From positions 2,048,001 to 2,112,000 of the forward strand of contig NZ_OY821667.1 in assembly GCF_963682185.1 (NCBI RefSeq): a stretch of 64,000 bases of DNA, written 5' to 3'. Below are positions 19,771-28,123 of this stretch, one piece after another. Both the position numbers and the translations under genes were made by a program. Under the pieces are notes generated by a model. It was not told the DNA's origin. It did not search any database and saw nothing but the letters and a program-made list of their open reading frames with translations. The stretch is from an uncultured Cohaesibacter sp. (lineage in GTDB: Bacteria; Pseudomonadota; Alphaproteobacteria; Rhizobiales; Cohaesibacteraceae). The stretch's first letter is position 1, and the number at the start of each line of letters is the position of its first letter.

Positions 19771-19786
19771 TGACCGTATTTGACCG
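19771..19786. promoter_or_regulatory. Operator repeats (2 x TGACCG) upstream of the DeoR regulator
   Basis: TGACCG occurs at 19771-19776 and 19781-19786, exactly 10 bases apart and each followed by T and A bases (TGACCGTATT, TGACCGTTTA). They end 27 bases before the regulator's ATG. They are probably the autoregulatory site of the fucose DeoR repressor. Confidence 0.65.
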
Positions 19787-19813
19787 TTTATAGTAACCAC
19801 AAGAGGAGTTCAC

Positions 19814-20554
19814 ATGTTAACAGGCCGTCTAAAAGACATCGTCAATCGCGTGGATCACGTTGGATCTGTTTCGGTCCATACGCTGGCAGAGCAATTTGGA
19901 GTTGCAGTAGAGACCATTCGCCGTGACTTGAGATCGCTGGAGGATGCTGGCTATCTGAAACGGGTTCATGGTGGAGCGGAATCCTTGCAGGACAATGCCA
20001 GCGTTAGCAGCTTTGGTCACCGCCAAACCGAGAATTCTCTGGCCAAGAACGCCATGGTTGCGCGTGCGGTGGAACTGATTAGGCCTGGGGATGTTGTCAT
20101 GATCGACCCAAGCTCCAGTAGCTGGTTTCTCGCACAGGCCCTGCCCAACATGGATATCACCGTGATCACGAATTCCATCCGGATCGTGTTCGATCTGGTG
20201 GCCAAGCCTGCCGTCAATACGATTTGTGTCGGCGGACGCTATGTCGAGAAATACAGCGCATTCCTTGGTTCGACTACGGTTGGCAACATATTGGATTTTC
20301 AAGCTGATATTTGCTTCTTCTCCTGCGTTGGGTTTCAGCAGGATAAAGGAGCATGGGACAGCAACGCCCTTAATGCGGGCGTGAAGAAGGCGATGCTGCG
20401 TTGCAGTTCTAGCAACGTACTGTTGTGTGACAGTTCAAAATTCGAGCGTGGAGGATTTACGCTCATCAGCCCCATCGATCACATCCATTGTGTTGTGAGT
20501 GAAGAGGCTGTCGTTGGGGCGGTTCGCAGGAATCTTGGCCCCAGCGGGGAATAA
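19814..20554 (+). CDS. DeoR/GlpR-family repressor of the fucose genes
   Basis: This 246-residue regulator has an N-terminal winged helix (about 1-57, SVHTLAEQFGVAVETIRRDL, then the family's YLKRVHGGA). Its C-terminal DeoR sensor domain is related to sugar-phosphate isomerases (VMIDPSSSSWFLAQALP, then LLCDSSKFERGGF). Such proteins usually respond to a phosphorylated sugar, here probably fuculose 1-phosphate. The ATG has AAGAGGAG upstream. It is the first gene of the rightward arm and faces fucA across a region with five phased TGACCG elements. Confidence 0.9.
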   Translation: MLTGRLKDIVNRVDHVGSVSVHTLAEQFGVAVETIRRDLRSLEDAGYLKRVHGGAESLQDNASVSSFGHRQTENSLAKNAMVARAVELIRPGDVVMIDPSSSSWFLAQALPNMDITVITNSIRIVFDLVAKPAVNTICVGGRYVEKYSAFLGSTTVGNILDFQADICFFSCVGFQQDKGAWDSNALNAGVKKAMLRCSSSNVLLCDSSKFERGGFTLISPIDHIHCVVSEEAVVGAVRRNLGPSGE

Positions 20555-20658
20555 AGGTCGCGCTTAAGGGGCGCAAGTTTTTAGACCTCTTGAGTTGGCC
20601 GGTGGAGGAGAATGGATGCCGGGGGCGTTCGTTCCGGTAAAATTGGGAGTCGAAAACT

Positions 20659-22425
20659 ATGGGAATGCTTCCTAAGATAGGCATTCGTCCGGCTATTGAT
20701 GGCCGCAGAATGGGAGTGAGGGAGTCACTAGAGGCACAGACAATGGGAATGGCCGAGCGGACAGCCGCCTTCCTTGCGTCCTCCTTACGCCACGCCTCGG
20801 GTGAGCCAGTGGAATGCGTTATTGCTGACACATGCATTGCAGGACTGGCTGAAACCGCTGCTTGTGACGAGAAATTTGCAAGAGAGAATGTTGGTCTGAC
20901 CATCACTGTTACGCCATGCTGGTGCTATGGCAGCGAGACGATCGACATGCACCCCTCTCGCCCCAAGGCAATCTGGGGCTTCAACGGCACTGAACGCCCC
21001 GGTGCAGTTTATCTGGCGGCAGCTTTGGCTGCGCACAATTACAAAGGTCTGCCCGCCTTTTCCATCTATGGACAAGATGTGCAAGATGGCGATGACGAGA
21101 GCATTCCTGCCGATGTGCAGGAAAAGCTGCTGCGGTTTGCTCGGGCTGGCCTTGTTGCAGCGACCCTCAAGGGGCAGAGCTATCTCTCACTGGGCGGTGT
21201 TAGCATGGGGATTGCAGGCTCCATCGTCGACCATAAGTTCTTCGAGAAATATCTCGGCATGAAAGTGCAGAGCGTTGATATGACGGAGATCCGTCGGCGT
21301 ATGGACAAGGGCATTTATGACCCCGAAGAACTCGAGTTGGCGATCTCATGGTCTGAAAGCCACATGATCGAAGGCCCGGACAAAAATCCGCAAGCCGTGC
21401 AGCGTACACCCGAAGAAAAGAAGAAGATCATGCATGAATGCCTGATGATGACCATCATCATCAGAGACATGATGCAGGGCAATCCCAAGCTAGCCGAAAT
21501 GGGCTTTGAGGAAGAAGCGCTCGGGTTCAATGCAATTGCAGCAGGCTTTCAGGGTCAACGGCACTGGACGGACCAATATCCCAATGGCGACACAGCAGAA
21601 GCCATTCTTAACAGCTCGTTTGACTGGAACGGCCCACGAGCTCCCAAGATCGTGGCCACTGAGAATGACTGCCTGAATGGTCTCACCCAACTGCTTGGTT
21701 TTGGTTTGACGGCAACAGCACAAATCTTTGCAGACGTGCGCACCTACTGGTCGCCCGCTTCGGTGGAGCGTGTCACAGGACATAAACTGGAAGGCCGCGC
21801 TGAGCACGGCATCATCCATATGATCAACTCAGGCTCCGCCGCGCTTGATGGATGCTGTCGCCAACGCGATGCAAAGGGCAATCCAACCATCAAACCGCAT
21901 TGGGATGTCACGCAAGAGGATATCACCCAATGCATGAAGGCGACACAATGGTGTGCCGCTGTTCATGAATATTTCCGTGGCGGCGGGTTCTCGAGCAAAT
22001 TTCTCACCGAAGGCGGAGTCCCTTTCACCGTATCCCGCATCAACCTGATCGACGGATTGGGGCCAACCTTGCAGATTGCAGAAGGCTGGTCGGTGTCTCT
22101 GCCCGAAGAGATACACAAAACCCTTGATGACAGAACGGACAATTCATGGCCAACCACCTGGTTTGCACCACGGCTGACAGGCGAAGGTGCCTTTAGCGAT
22201 GTGTATTCGGTCATGGCCAATTGGGGCGCAAACCACGGGGTTCTGACCGTGGGCCATGTGGGCAGTGACTTCATGACACTGGCATCGATGCTTCGCATTC
22301 CGGTTAGCATGCACAATGTCGAGGAGGGGGCCTTGTTCCGCCCCAGCTCCTGGAGTGCATTCGGCATGGATAAGGAAGGGCAGGACTATCGCGCTTGCCA
22401 GACCTACGGTCCGCTCTACGGATAA
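20659..22425 (+). CDS. fucI: L-fucose isomerase
   Basis: FucI converts L-fucose to L-fuculose in the cytoplasm. At 588 residues it matches the 591 of E. coli. Recognisable segments are [20 protein letters not shown] at the start, the [13 protein letters not shown] and [14 protein letters not shown] stretches, [15 protein letters not shown] near the Mn-binding Glu/Asp pair, and [20 protein letters not shown] near the end. GGGAG stands ten bases before the ATG. It is the second gene of the rightward arm. Confidence 0.96.
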   Translation: MGMLPKIGIRPAIDGRRMGVRESLEAQTMGMAERTAAFLASSLRHASGEPVECVIADTCIAGLAETAACDEKFARENVGLTITVTPCWCYGSETIDMHPSRPKAIWGFNGTERPGAVYLAAALAAHNYKGLPAFSIYGQDVQDGDDESIPADVQEKLLRFARAGLVAATLKGQSYLSLGGVSMGIAGSIVDHKFFEKYLGMKVQSVDMTEIRRRMDKGIYDPEELELAISWSESHMIEGPDKNPQAVQRTPEEKKKIMHECLMMTIIIRDMMQGNPKLAEMGFEEEALGFNAIAAGFQGQRHWTDQYPNGDTAEAILNSSFDWNGPRAPKIVATENDCLNGLTQLLGFGLTATAQIFADVRTYWSPASVERVTGHKLEGRAEHGIIHMINSGSAALDGCCRQRDAKGNPTIKPHWDVTQEDITQCMKATQWCAAVHEYFRGGGFSSKFLTEGGVPFTVSRINLIDGLGPTLQIAEGWSVSLPEEIHKTLDDRTDNSWPTTWFAPRLTGEGAFSDVYSVMANWGANHGVLTVGHVGSDFMTLASMLRIPVSMHNVEEGALFRPSSWSAFGMDKEGQDYRACQTYGPLYG

Positions 22426-22436
22426 TTACGACAACG

Positions 22437-22457
22437 GGCGGGGTGCCTTTCCCCGCC
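22437..22457 (+). terminator. Intra-operon hairpin between fucI and fucK
   Basis: GGCGGGG (22437-22443) pairs with CCCCGCC (22451-22457) across a 7-base loop. The following TTCCTTAT is a poor U-tract. It may trim expression of the downstream genes or protect the fucI message; a full stop is unlikely inside this operon. Confidence 0.4.
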
Positions 22458-22488
22458 TTCCTTATCGTCCGAAATTATTGGCTAAATC

Positions 22489-23913
22489 ATGACCGAAGAT
22501 GTTGTCATAGTCCTCGACTGTGGTGCTACGAATGTGCGCGCAATTGCTGTCGATATCAGCGGCAAGGTCATTGCCCGTGCCTCCGAGCCCAATGTTACAG
22601 AGTCCGATGCAGACCATGCCGATTGGCACTATTGGCCGTTTGAGGGCATCTATGAAAAATTCTGCCGGTGCTGCCGAAAAGTTGGCTCGGAAATCGGTGC
22701 TCAGCGTGTCAAGGCGGTCTCGGTCACCACATTCGGAGTGGACGGCACCTTCATTGATCAGGCAGGCAGCCTCCTCTACCCGGTGGTCAGTTGGAAGTGC
22801 CCCCGCACAATCGACGCCCAGAATCATATGGCGCGCTACATCGACCCCGATCGGGCTGTTGCGCTCAGTGGTGTGGGACATTTCTCTTTCAACACGCTCA
22901 ACAAATTCATCTGGATGAAGGAAAACCGGCCTGACATTCTCGACTCTGCCAAGCATTTTCTATTCATCAGCTCTTTATTTACCCATCGATTGACCGGCAG
23001 GGCCACTGCCGACGCCACGATGGTGGGCACCTCGCAAATGACCGATATGCAAGCGCAGGACATGAGCGAGGAAATATTGGGTAATCTGCAAGTTGATCGC
23101 TCGCTCTTTCCTGATTTTGTCTATCCAGGCGAAGTGATTGGAACTCTTTTGCCGAAGGAAGCCGAAGCACTGGGACTGCCTTGCGGCGTACCGGTCGTCT
23201 CTGCCGGACACGACACGCAATTTGCCGTGTTTGGCGCAGGGGCTGCTCCCGGCCAACCGGTTCTTTCCTCGGGCACATGGGAAATCCTCATGGCGCGGTG
23301 CGAGAGCGTGAAGCTGCCTTCCAAAGCAATCTATGATCAAGCCTTTACCTGTGAATGGGACGTGGAACGCGGCCATTATAATCCTGGCATCCAGTATTTG
23401 GCCTCTGCCGTGGTGGAATGGGTTGCACGCACCCTGTTCAGCGAACTGTCTGGCCCCGAAAAATACGATGTAATGATCCGCGAAGCGATGCAGTCTCCCC
23501 AAGACTGCCGGGGCGTCTCATTCTATCCCGACCTCCTGACAAACCAGAATGGCGGCCAAGGAATGGTGCAGGGCCTTTCGCTTGCTGCCGACCGCGGAAC
23601 TATTTTCCGCGCAGCCCTCACGGGACTGGTCGGGCGGCTCCAGGACAGTCTGACCATTCTGGAAGAAGTTGGTGCATTCAAGACGACAGAATTGACCCTC
23701 GTCGGAGGCGGCGCACGCAACGCTTTCTGGACCCAGCTCAAAGCCAACGCACTCAATGTTCCAGTCAAGACCCTCGAAGAGCCGGAAACGACTGTTTTGG
23801 GCGCCGCCATGTTCGCCATGCAAGGAGCAGGCCTGTACGAGACAGCCACACAGGCCAGAGAAAATTTCAATCTTCGTTATGTCACGACACTGCCACAGGC
23901 GCAGCAGTCTTGA
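22489..23913 (+). CDS. fucK: L-fuculokinase (FGGY family)
   Basis: FucK phosphorylates L-fuculose at C1 with ATP. The 474 residues match the E. coli length. The actin-like ATPase motifs are present: [15 protein letters not shown] at the N-terminus, [12 protein letters not shown], the central [20 protein letters not shown], and the adenosine motif [14 protein letters not shown] near the C-terminus. Its product is the substrate of FucA on the other arm. FucU follows after 25 bases. Confidence 0.94.
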   Translation: MTEDVVIVLDCGATNVRAIAVDISGKVIARASEPNVTESDADHADWHYWPFEGIYEKFCRCCRKVGSEIGAQRVKAVSVTTFGVDGTFIDQAGSLLYPVVSWKCPRTIDAQNHMARYIDPDRAVALSGVGHFSFNTLNKFIWMKENRPDILDSAKHFLFISSLFTHRLTGRATADATMVGTSQMTDMQAQDMSEEILGNLQVDRSLFPDFVYPGEVIGTLLPKEAEALGLPCGVPVVSAGHDTQFAVFGAGAAPGQPVLSSGTWEILMARCESVKLPSKAIYDQAFTCEWDVERGHYNPGIQYLASAVVEWVARTLFSELSGPEKYDVMIREAMQSPQDCRGVSFYPDLLTNQNGGQGMVQGLSLAADRGTIFRAALTGLVGRLQDSLTILEEVGAFKTTELTLVGGGARNAFWTQLKANALNVPVKTLEEPETTVLGAAMFAMQGAGLYETATQARENFNLRYVTTLPQAQQS

Positions 23914-23938
23914 CATCAGACACCTGGATAAAACGACC

Positions 23939-24364
23939 ATGCTCAAAACCATAAGTCCGCTCATTTCGCCAGAACTACTCAAGATGCTTCATCAAATGGG
24001 GCATGGCGACGAGATCGTATTCTCGGATGCCCATTTCCCGGCCAATAGCTTCAACGACATGGTTCTGCGTGCCGATGGACTGGAAGTGACGGCACTTCTG
24101 GCCGCGATCATGCCCCTTTGGCAGCTTGATCAATATGCCAAGGACAATGTCGTGATGATGGCGGCAGTGGAAGGGGACATGCTGCCCGACGGGCTGGTTG
24201 CCGACTATGGGGCCACGCTGCCCGATAACGCTGAAATCACATTTATCGACCGCTTCGCATTTTATGAAAGAGCCCGTTCCGCCTCCTGTGTGGTCGTAAC
24301 CGGCACAACGCGAAAATACGGAAACATACTCCTTAAAAAGGGTGTCGTAGATGCTTCGGTCTGA
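23939..24364 (+). CDS. fucU: L-fucose mutarotase (RbsD/FucU family)
   Basis: FucU interconverts the alpha and beta anomers of fucose so that the isomerase gets its preferred form. The 141-residue protein shows the family pattern: [28 protein letters not shown], a central [11 protein letters not shown] and the C-terminal [20 protein letters not shown]. The open frame extends upstream into fucK; the ATG at 23939 gives the normal FucU N-terminus. Confidence 0.92.
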   Translation: MLKTISPLISPELLKMLHQMGHGDEIVFSDAHFPANSFNDMVLRADGLEVTALLAAIMPLWQLDQYAKDNVVMMAAVEGDMLPDGLVADYGATLPDNAEITFIDRFAFYERARSASCVVVTGTTRKYGNILLKKGVVDASV

Positions 24365-24389
24365 CCGCAGAAACAATGAGGAGAAACCA

Positions 24390-25901
24390 ATGGAAGAACC
24401 CATTCTGACGATGCGGGATATCTCCAAGTCGTTTGTCGGTGTTCAGGCGCTCAAGGGGGTGCAGCTTCAGCTCCGCAAAGGAGAAGTGCACGCTCTTATG
24501 GGCGAGAATGGAGCCGGCAAGTCGACTTTGATGAAAGGTCTGCTTGGTGTTTACAAATTCAACGAGGGCGAAATTGTCTACAAGGGAGAGACCGTAGCTT
24601 TTGACGGCGTGATGCAGGCGCAGGAAGCTGGCATCTCCATGATTTTTCAAGAGCTCAATCTCATCCCTCACCTGTCGGTCGCCGAGAATATCTTTTTTGC
24701 GCGGGAGCCTAAAAAAGCAGGCATCATCGACAAGAAAAAGATGGAACGCGACTCCGCCAGGCTGCTCGAAGTTTTCGACATTGATGTGAAACCGACAGAT
24801 ATCGTGCACACCTTGTCTGTTGCCAAGCAGCAGATGGTCGAAATCGCCAAAGCCCTATCTTTCGATGTTGAAGTTCTGATCATGGATGAGCCGACATCGG
24901 CCCTGACCGAACGTGAAATCGAAAAATTGTTCGGGCTGGTCGAGCGGTTGAAATCAGAAGGCGTGTGCATTGTCTATATTTCGCACCGCATGGAAGAACT
25001 CAAGCGGATCTGTGACCACATCACCATTTTCCGTGATGGCACCTATGTCGCTGATGCGCCGTTTCATTCCCTGACGATGGATCAGATCATTGCGCATATG
25101 GTGGGGCGCTCTTTCGAAAACCACTTCCCCCAAAAGCAATCGGTGGTGGAAGATGAAGTCATTTTCTCGGTGCGCGATGCAGCCCGAACAGGGGTGTTCC
25201 AACCTGTCAGCTTTGATTTGAAGAAGGGCGAAATCCTCGGCATTACCGGCCTTGTCGGAGCCAAGCGAACAGAGCTGGCGCGTGCAATCTTCGGCGCGGA
25301 TCCTCTTGATCAAGGCGAGATCTACCTCCATGGCGACAAGATCACGATCTCCAGCCCTGCCGACTCCGTAAAACACGGCGTTGCCTATCTCAGCGAAGAC
25401 CGCAAGCTGAACGGTGTCGCAGTCACCATGACCCTGAGGGATAACGTCACCATGGCCTCAATGGACAAGGTGACGAACCGCTACACCGTGATTGATCACG
25501 ACAAAGAGGTTGAAGCAGCTCAGTCCTACATCGAAAAAATGGAAATCAAGACCCCGTCGGTTGAGCAGGTTGTTCGCAATCTGTCCGGCGGAAATCAGCA
25601 GAAGGTTGTGATCGGAAAATGGCTCTTCCGCGATGCCAAGATCATGATTTTCGATGAACCCACACGTGGCATCGACGTGGGTGCCAAATATGCAATCTAC
25701 GAACTGCTTGATGAGCTCGCCAAACAGGGCGTGGGCGTCATCATGATTTCTTCTGAACTTATGGAAGTCCTTGGCATGTCCGACCGTGTGATGGTCATGC
25801 ATGAGGGCAAGATGACTGGAATTCTGGAAACCAAGAAAACCAGCCAAGAAGAAATCATGCAATACGCAACTGGCATCAAATCGCAGTCGATCAACGCCTG
25901 A
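24390..25901 (+). CDS. Sugar ABC transporter ATP-binding protein (RbsA/MglA type), fucose uptake
   Basis: This 503-residue double ATPase belongs to the carbohydrate uptake transporter-2 family. The first half has a full Walker A (GENGAGKS) and MDEPTSAL. The second half has the expected degenerate Walker A (GLVGAKRTE) with an intact LSGGNQQK signature and FDEPTRGIDVG. The ATG at 24390 has GAGGAG six bases upstream; the longer frame starts inside fucU. With the permease and binding protein after it, it completes one importer; fucose is inferred from the operon. Confidence 0.93.
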   Translation: MEEPILTMRDISKSFVGVQALKGVQLQLRKGEVHALMGENGAGKSTLMKGLLGVYKFNEGEIVYKGETVAFDGVMQAQEAGISMIFQELNLIPHLSVAENIFFAREPKKAGIIDKKKMERDSARLLEVFDIDVKPTDIVHTLSVAKQQMVEIAKALSFDVEVLIMDEPTSALTEREIEKLFGLVERLKSEGVCIVYISHRMEELKRICDHITIFRDGTYVADAPFHSLTMDQIIAHMVGRSFENHFPQKQSVVEDEVIFSVRDAARTGVFQPVSFDLKKGEILGITGLVGAKRTELARAIFGADPLDQGEIYLHGDKITISSPADSVKHGVAYLSEDRKLNGVAVTMTLRDNVTMASMDKVTNRYTVIDHDKEVEAAQSYIEKMEIKTPSVEQVVRNLSGGNQQKVVIGKWLFRDAKIMIFDEPTRGIDVGAKYAIYELLDELAKQGVGVIMISSELMEVLGMSDRVMVMHEGKMTGILETKKTSQEEIMQYATGIKSQSINA

Positions 25902-25919
25902 TAGGAGCGAGAAGTCGTT

Positions 25920-26915
25920 ATGACAGATAAACAAAAGGATATGCTGCAAAAACTCGCAGCACTCGGAGGCTTGGTCTTCCTATTTATCGTGTTCGCAGCT
26001 GTAAGCCCACACTTTTTGACCCTCAACAACGTCATGACCATTGGTCTTCAAACCTCGACCATCGCCTTCATCGGGATCGGCGCGACCTGTGTCATTCTTA
26101 CCGGTGGCATTGACCTGAGCATCGGCTCTGTGGTCGCTCTTTCAGGGGTTGTCTCCGCATTGTCGGCCAAGGCTGGGTTCCCTGTGCCAATCAGCCTGCT
26201 AATCGGCATTCTGACAGGAGGCTTTTGTGGCTTTTTATGCGGGATTTTTGTGACCAAGCTGCTGTTGCCTCCCTTCATCGCCACATTGGGCATGATGATG
26301 ATGGCACGCGGCGTGGCACTTTTCATCACCAACGCAGCACCTGTTTCCGGTTTGCCTGAAAGCTATTCGGTATTGGGCAACGGCTCCTTTTTCAAGATCA
26401 TGGAAATCGGGCCGAACGGCTTCCCCAATGTCACATTTCCCGGCATTCCCTATCCGGTTGTCCTGATGGTCATCCTGGCTCTGATGTTCACCTTCGTTCT
26501 GAGAAAAATGCAAATCGGTCGGTATCTGTACGCCATCGGCTCAAACGAAGACGCGGCTCGCCTGTCAGGCATCAAGGCTGATCGCGTCAAGGTGTTTGCC
26601 TACATCACCTCAGGAGCATTGGCCGGTCTTGCAGGAATCGTTCTGGCCTCCCGCCTTGTTACCGCACAGCCAAACGGTGGCGTGATGTACGAGCTTGATG
26701 CGATTGCCAGCGCGGTTGTCGGTGGGACTTCGCTCATGGGCGGGGTGGGAACCATTCCCGGAACCATGATTGGCGCCTTCATTATAGGTGTCCTGAGAAA
26801 CGGACTGAATATGAACGGTGTTTCATTCTTCGTGCAGCAAATCATCATCGGCGGTGTGATTGTGATCACCGTGGCTTTTGACCAGCTGCGCCAAGGAACG
26901 TCGAAGAAGGGCTGA
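25920..26915 (+). CDS. Sugar ABC transporter permease (RbsC type)
   Basis: This 331-residue inner-membrane protein has about ten hydrophobic segments. The family motifs are clear: TGGIDLSIGSVVALSG near residue 61 and IGSNEDAARLSGIKAD with the coupling helix at about 203-218. TTALA-like export motifs are absent. It starts 18 bases after the ATPase gene with TAGGAG upstream. It forms the channel of the fucose importer. Confidence 0.94.
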   Translation: MTDKQKDMLQKLAALGGLVFLFIVFAAVSPHFLTLNNVMTIGLQTSTIAFIGIGATCVILTGGIDLSIGSVVALSGVVSALSAKAGFPVPISLLIGILTGGFCGFLCGIFVTKLLLPPFIATLGMMMMARGVALFITNAAPVSGLPESYSVLGNGSFFKIMEIGPNGFPNVTFPGIPYPVVLMVILALMFTFVLRKMQIGRYLYAIGSNEDAARLSGIKADRVKVFAYITSGALAGLAGIVLASRLVTAQPNGGVMYELDAIASAVVGGTSLMGGVGTIPGTMIGAFIIGVLRNGLNMNGVSFFVQQIIIGGVIVITVAFDQLRQGTSKKG

Positions 26916-26975
26916 GACAGTCTCGGCTTTATGGAAAGACAATTTGAGAAACTTCATTCAATGGGAGAGATGAAT

Positions 26976-27920
26976 ATGAAGAAGTTTTTATTGGCCACAA
27001 TCATGGGAGCAGCTGTTGCATTTGGTGCAGGGTCCGCCATGGCACAGCAAAAAGAGATTGCGGTTATCGTTAAGTCTGAAAACGCGAATTTCTGGCAGAA
27101 TGTAAAAGGGGGGGCGCTTGATGCCGCAAAAGAGCTTGGAAGCTATGAGGTAACCTTCCAGGGCCCGGCCGCTGAAACCGACGTGGTGGAGCAGGTCAAT
27201 ATGGTTGAAAACGCCATCAACCGCAAAGTCTCCGGCATCGTGCTTGCTCCATCTGATCCTGTCGGTCTGGTTCCAAGTGTGAAAAAGGCATGGGAAAGCG
27301 GCATCCCGGTGATCATCATCGACTCTGCGCTCCAGAATGCAGACAAATATTACCAGTCCTTCCTTGCAACGGACAACCGCACTGCGGGTGAATTGGCCGC
27401 TTCTAAGATGATTGAAAAACTGGGAGACAAGACAGGCAAAGTTGCCATGATGTCCTATGTACCGGGCGTCGGTAGCTCTATCGGTCGCGATGGTGGCTTC
27501 AAGGATATCATCGAAGCAGCAGGCAATACGGTCATTGGGCCATTCTATTCCCAGTCCGATATGGCACAGGCTCTGAACCAGACCGTTGACGTACTGGCCT
27601 CCAACTCAGACCTCGTCGGTATCTTCGGCTCGAACGAACCCACCGCCATTGGCATGGCCCGGGCTGTCAAACAGCAAGGCTACGCTGGTAAAATCGCAAC
27701 CATCGGCTTTGATGGCGATTCCACTTTGCAAGACTTTGTGCGAGATGGCACGCTGGACGGCATCATCGTGCAGTCTTCCTACGCAATGGGCTACAAAGGC
27801 GTGATGACCGTCGATGAAGTGCTCAAAGGCGAAACCGTTGCCAAGAGAATCGACACCGGTGTTGTTTTCGTCACCAAAGACAATATTGATGGCAGCGAAG
27901 CCCAGTCTGTTCTGTACTGA
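26976..27920 (+). CDS. Periplasmic sugar-binding protein (RbsB type), fucose uptake
   Basis: This 314-residue binding protein has a signal peptide (MKKFLLATIMGAAVAFGAG, cut near AMAQ). The type-I periplasmic fold follows: EIAVIVKSENANFWQNVKGG, GIVLAPSDPVGLVP, GIPVIIIDSAL, and GFDGDSTLQDFVRDGTLDGI. These resemble ribose and allose binders. I chose the ATG at 26976, eight bases after GGGAG; the frame is open back to 26931. It is the last gene of the fucose operon and is followed by a hairpin. Confidence 0.94.
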   Translation: MKKFLLATIMGAAVAFGAGSAMAQQKEIAVIVKSENANFWQNVKGGALDAAKELGSYEVTFQGPAAETDVVEQVNMVENAINRKVSGIVLAPSDPVGLVPSVKKAWESGIPVIIIDSALQNADKYYQSFLATDNRTAGELAASKMIEKLGDKTGKVAMMSYVPGVGSSIGRDGGFKDIIEAAGNTVIGPFYSQSDMAQALNQTVDVLASNSDLVGIFGSNEPTAIGMARAVKQQGYAGKIATIGFDGDSTLQDFVRDGTLDGIIVQSSYAMGYKGVMTVDEVLKGETVAKRIDTGVVFVTKDNIDGSEAQSVLY

Positions 27921-27942
27921 GTTTCAAGTCTATCGCAAGCAG

Positions 27943-27969
27943 GCCTCTCCCACCGGGAGAGGCTATTAT
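27943..27969 (+). terminator. Terminator at the end of the fucose operon
   Basis: The perfect 9-bp stem GCCTCTCCC (27943-27951) / GGGAGAGGC (27955-27963) has a 3-base loop, followed by a short, imperfect T-rich run (TATTATC). It lies 22 bases after the binding-protein stop. Confidence 0.65.
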
Positions 27970-28123
27970 CCGGATGCGGTCGCTTGCTCAAAACGCACCT
28001 TCATCACCAACCGTGGCTGACCGACATTGCAATGCAAATGCAATCAAAGCGATTGGCCCATTTGCCCGCCATTTAAACATTCAGATCAAAGTCAATCTGC
28101 GAACCAAACCCTTGCAGCGTCAA

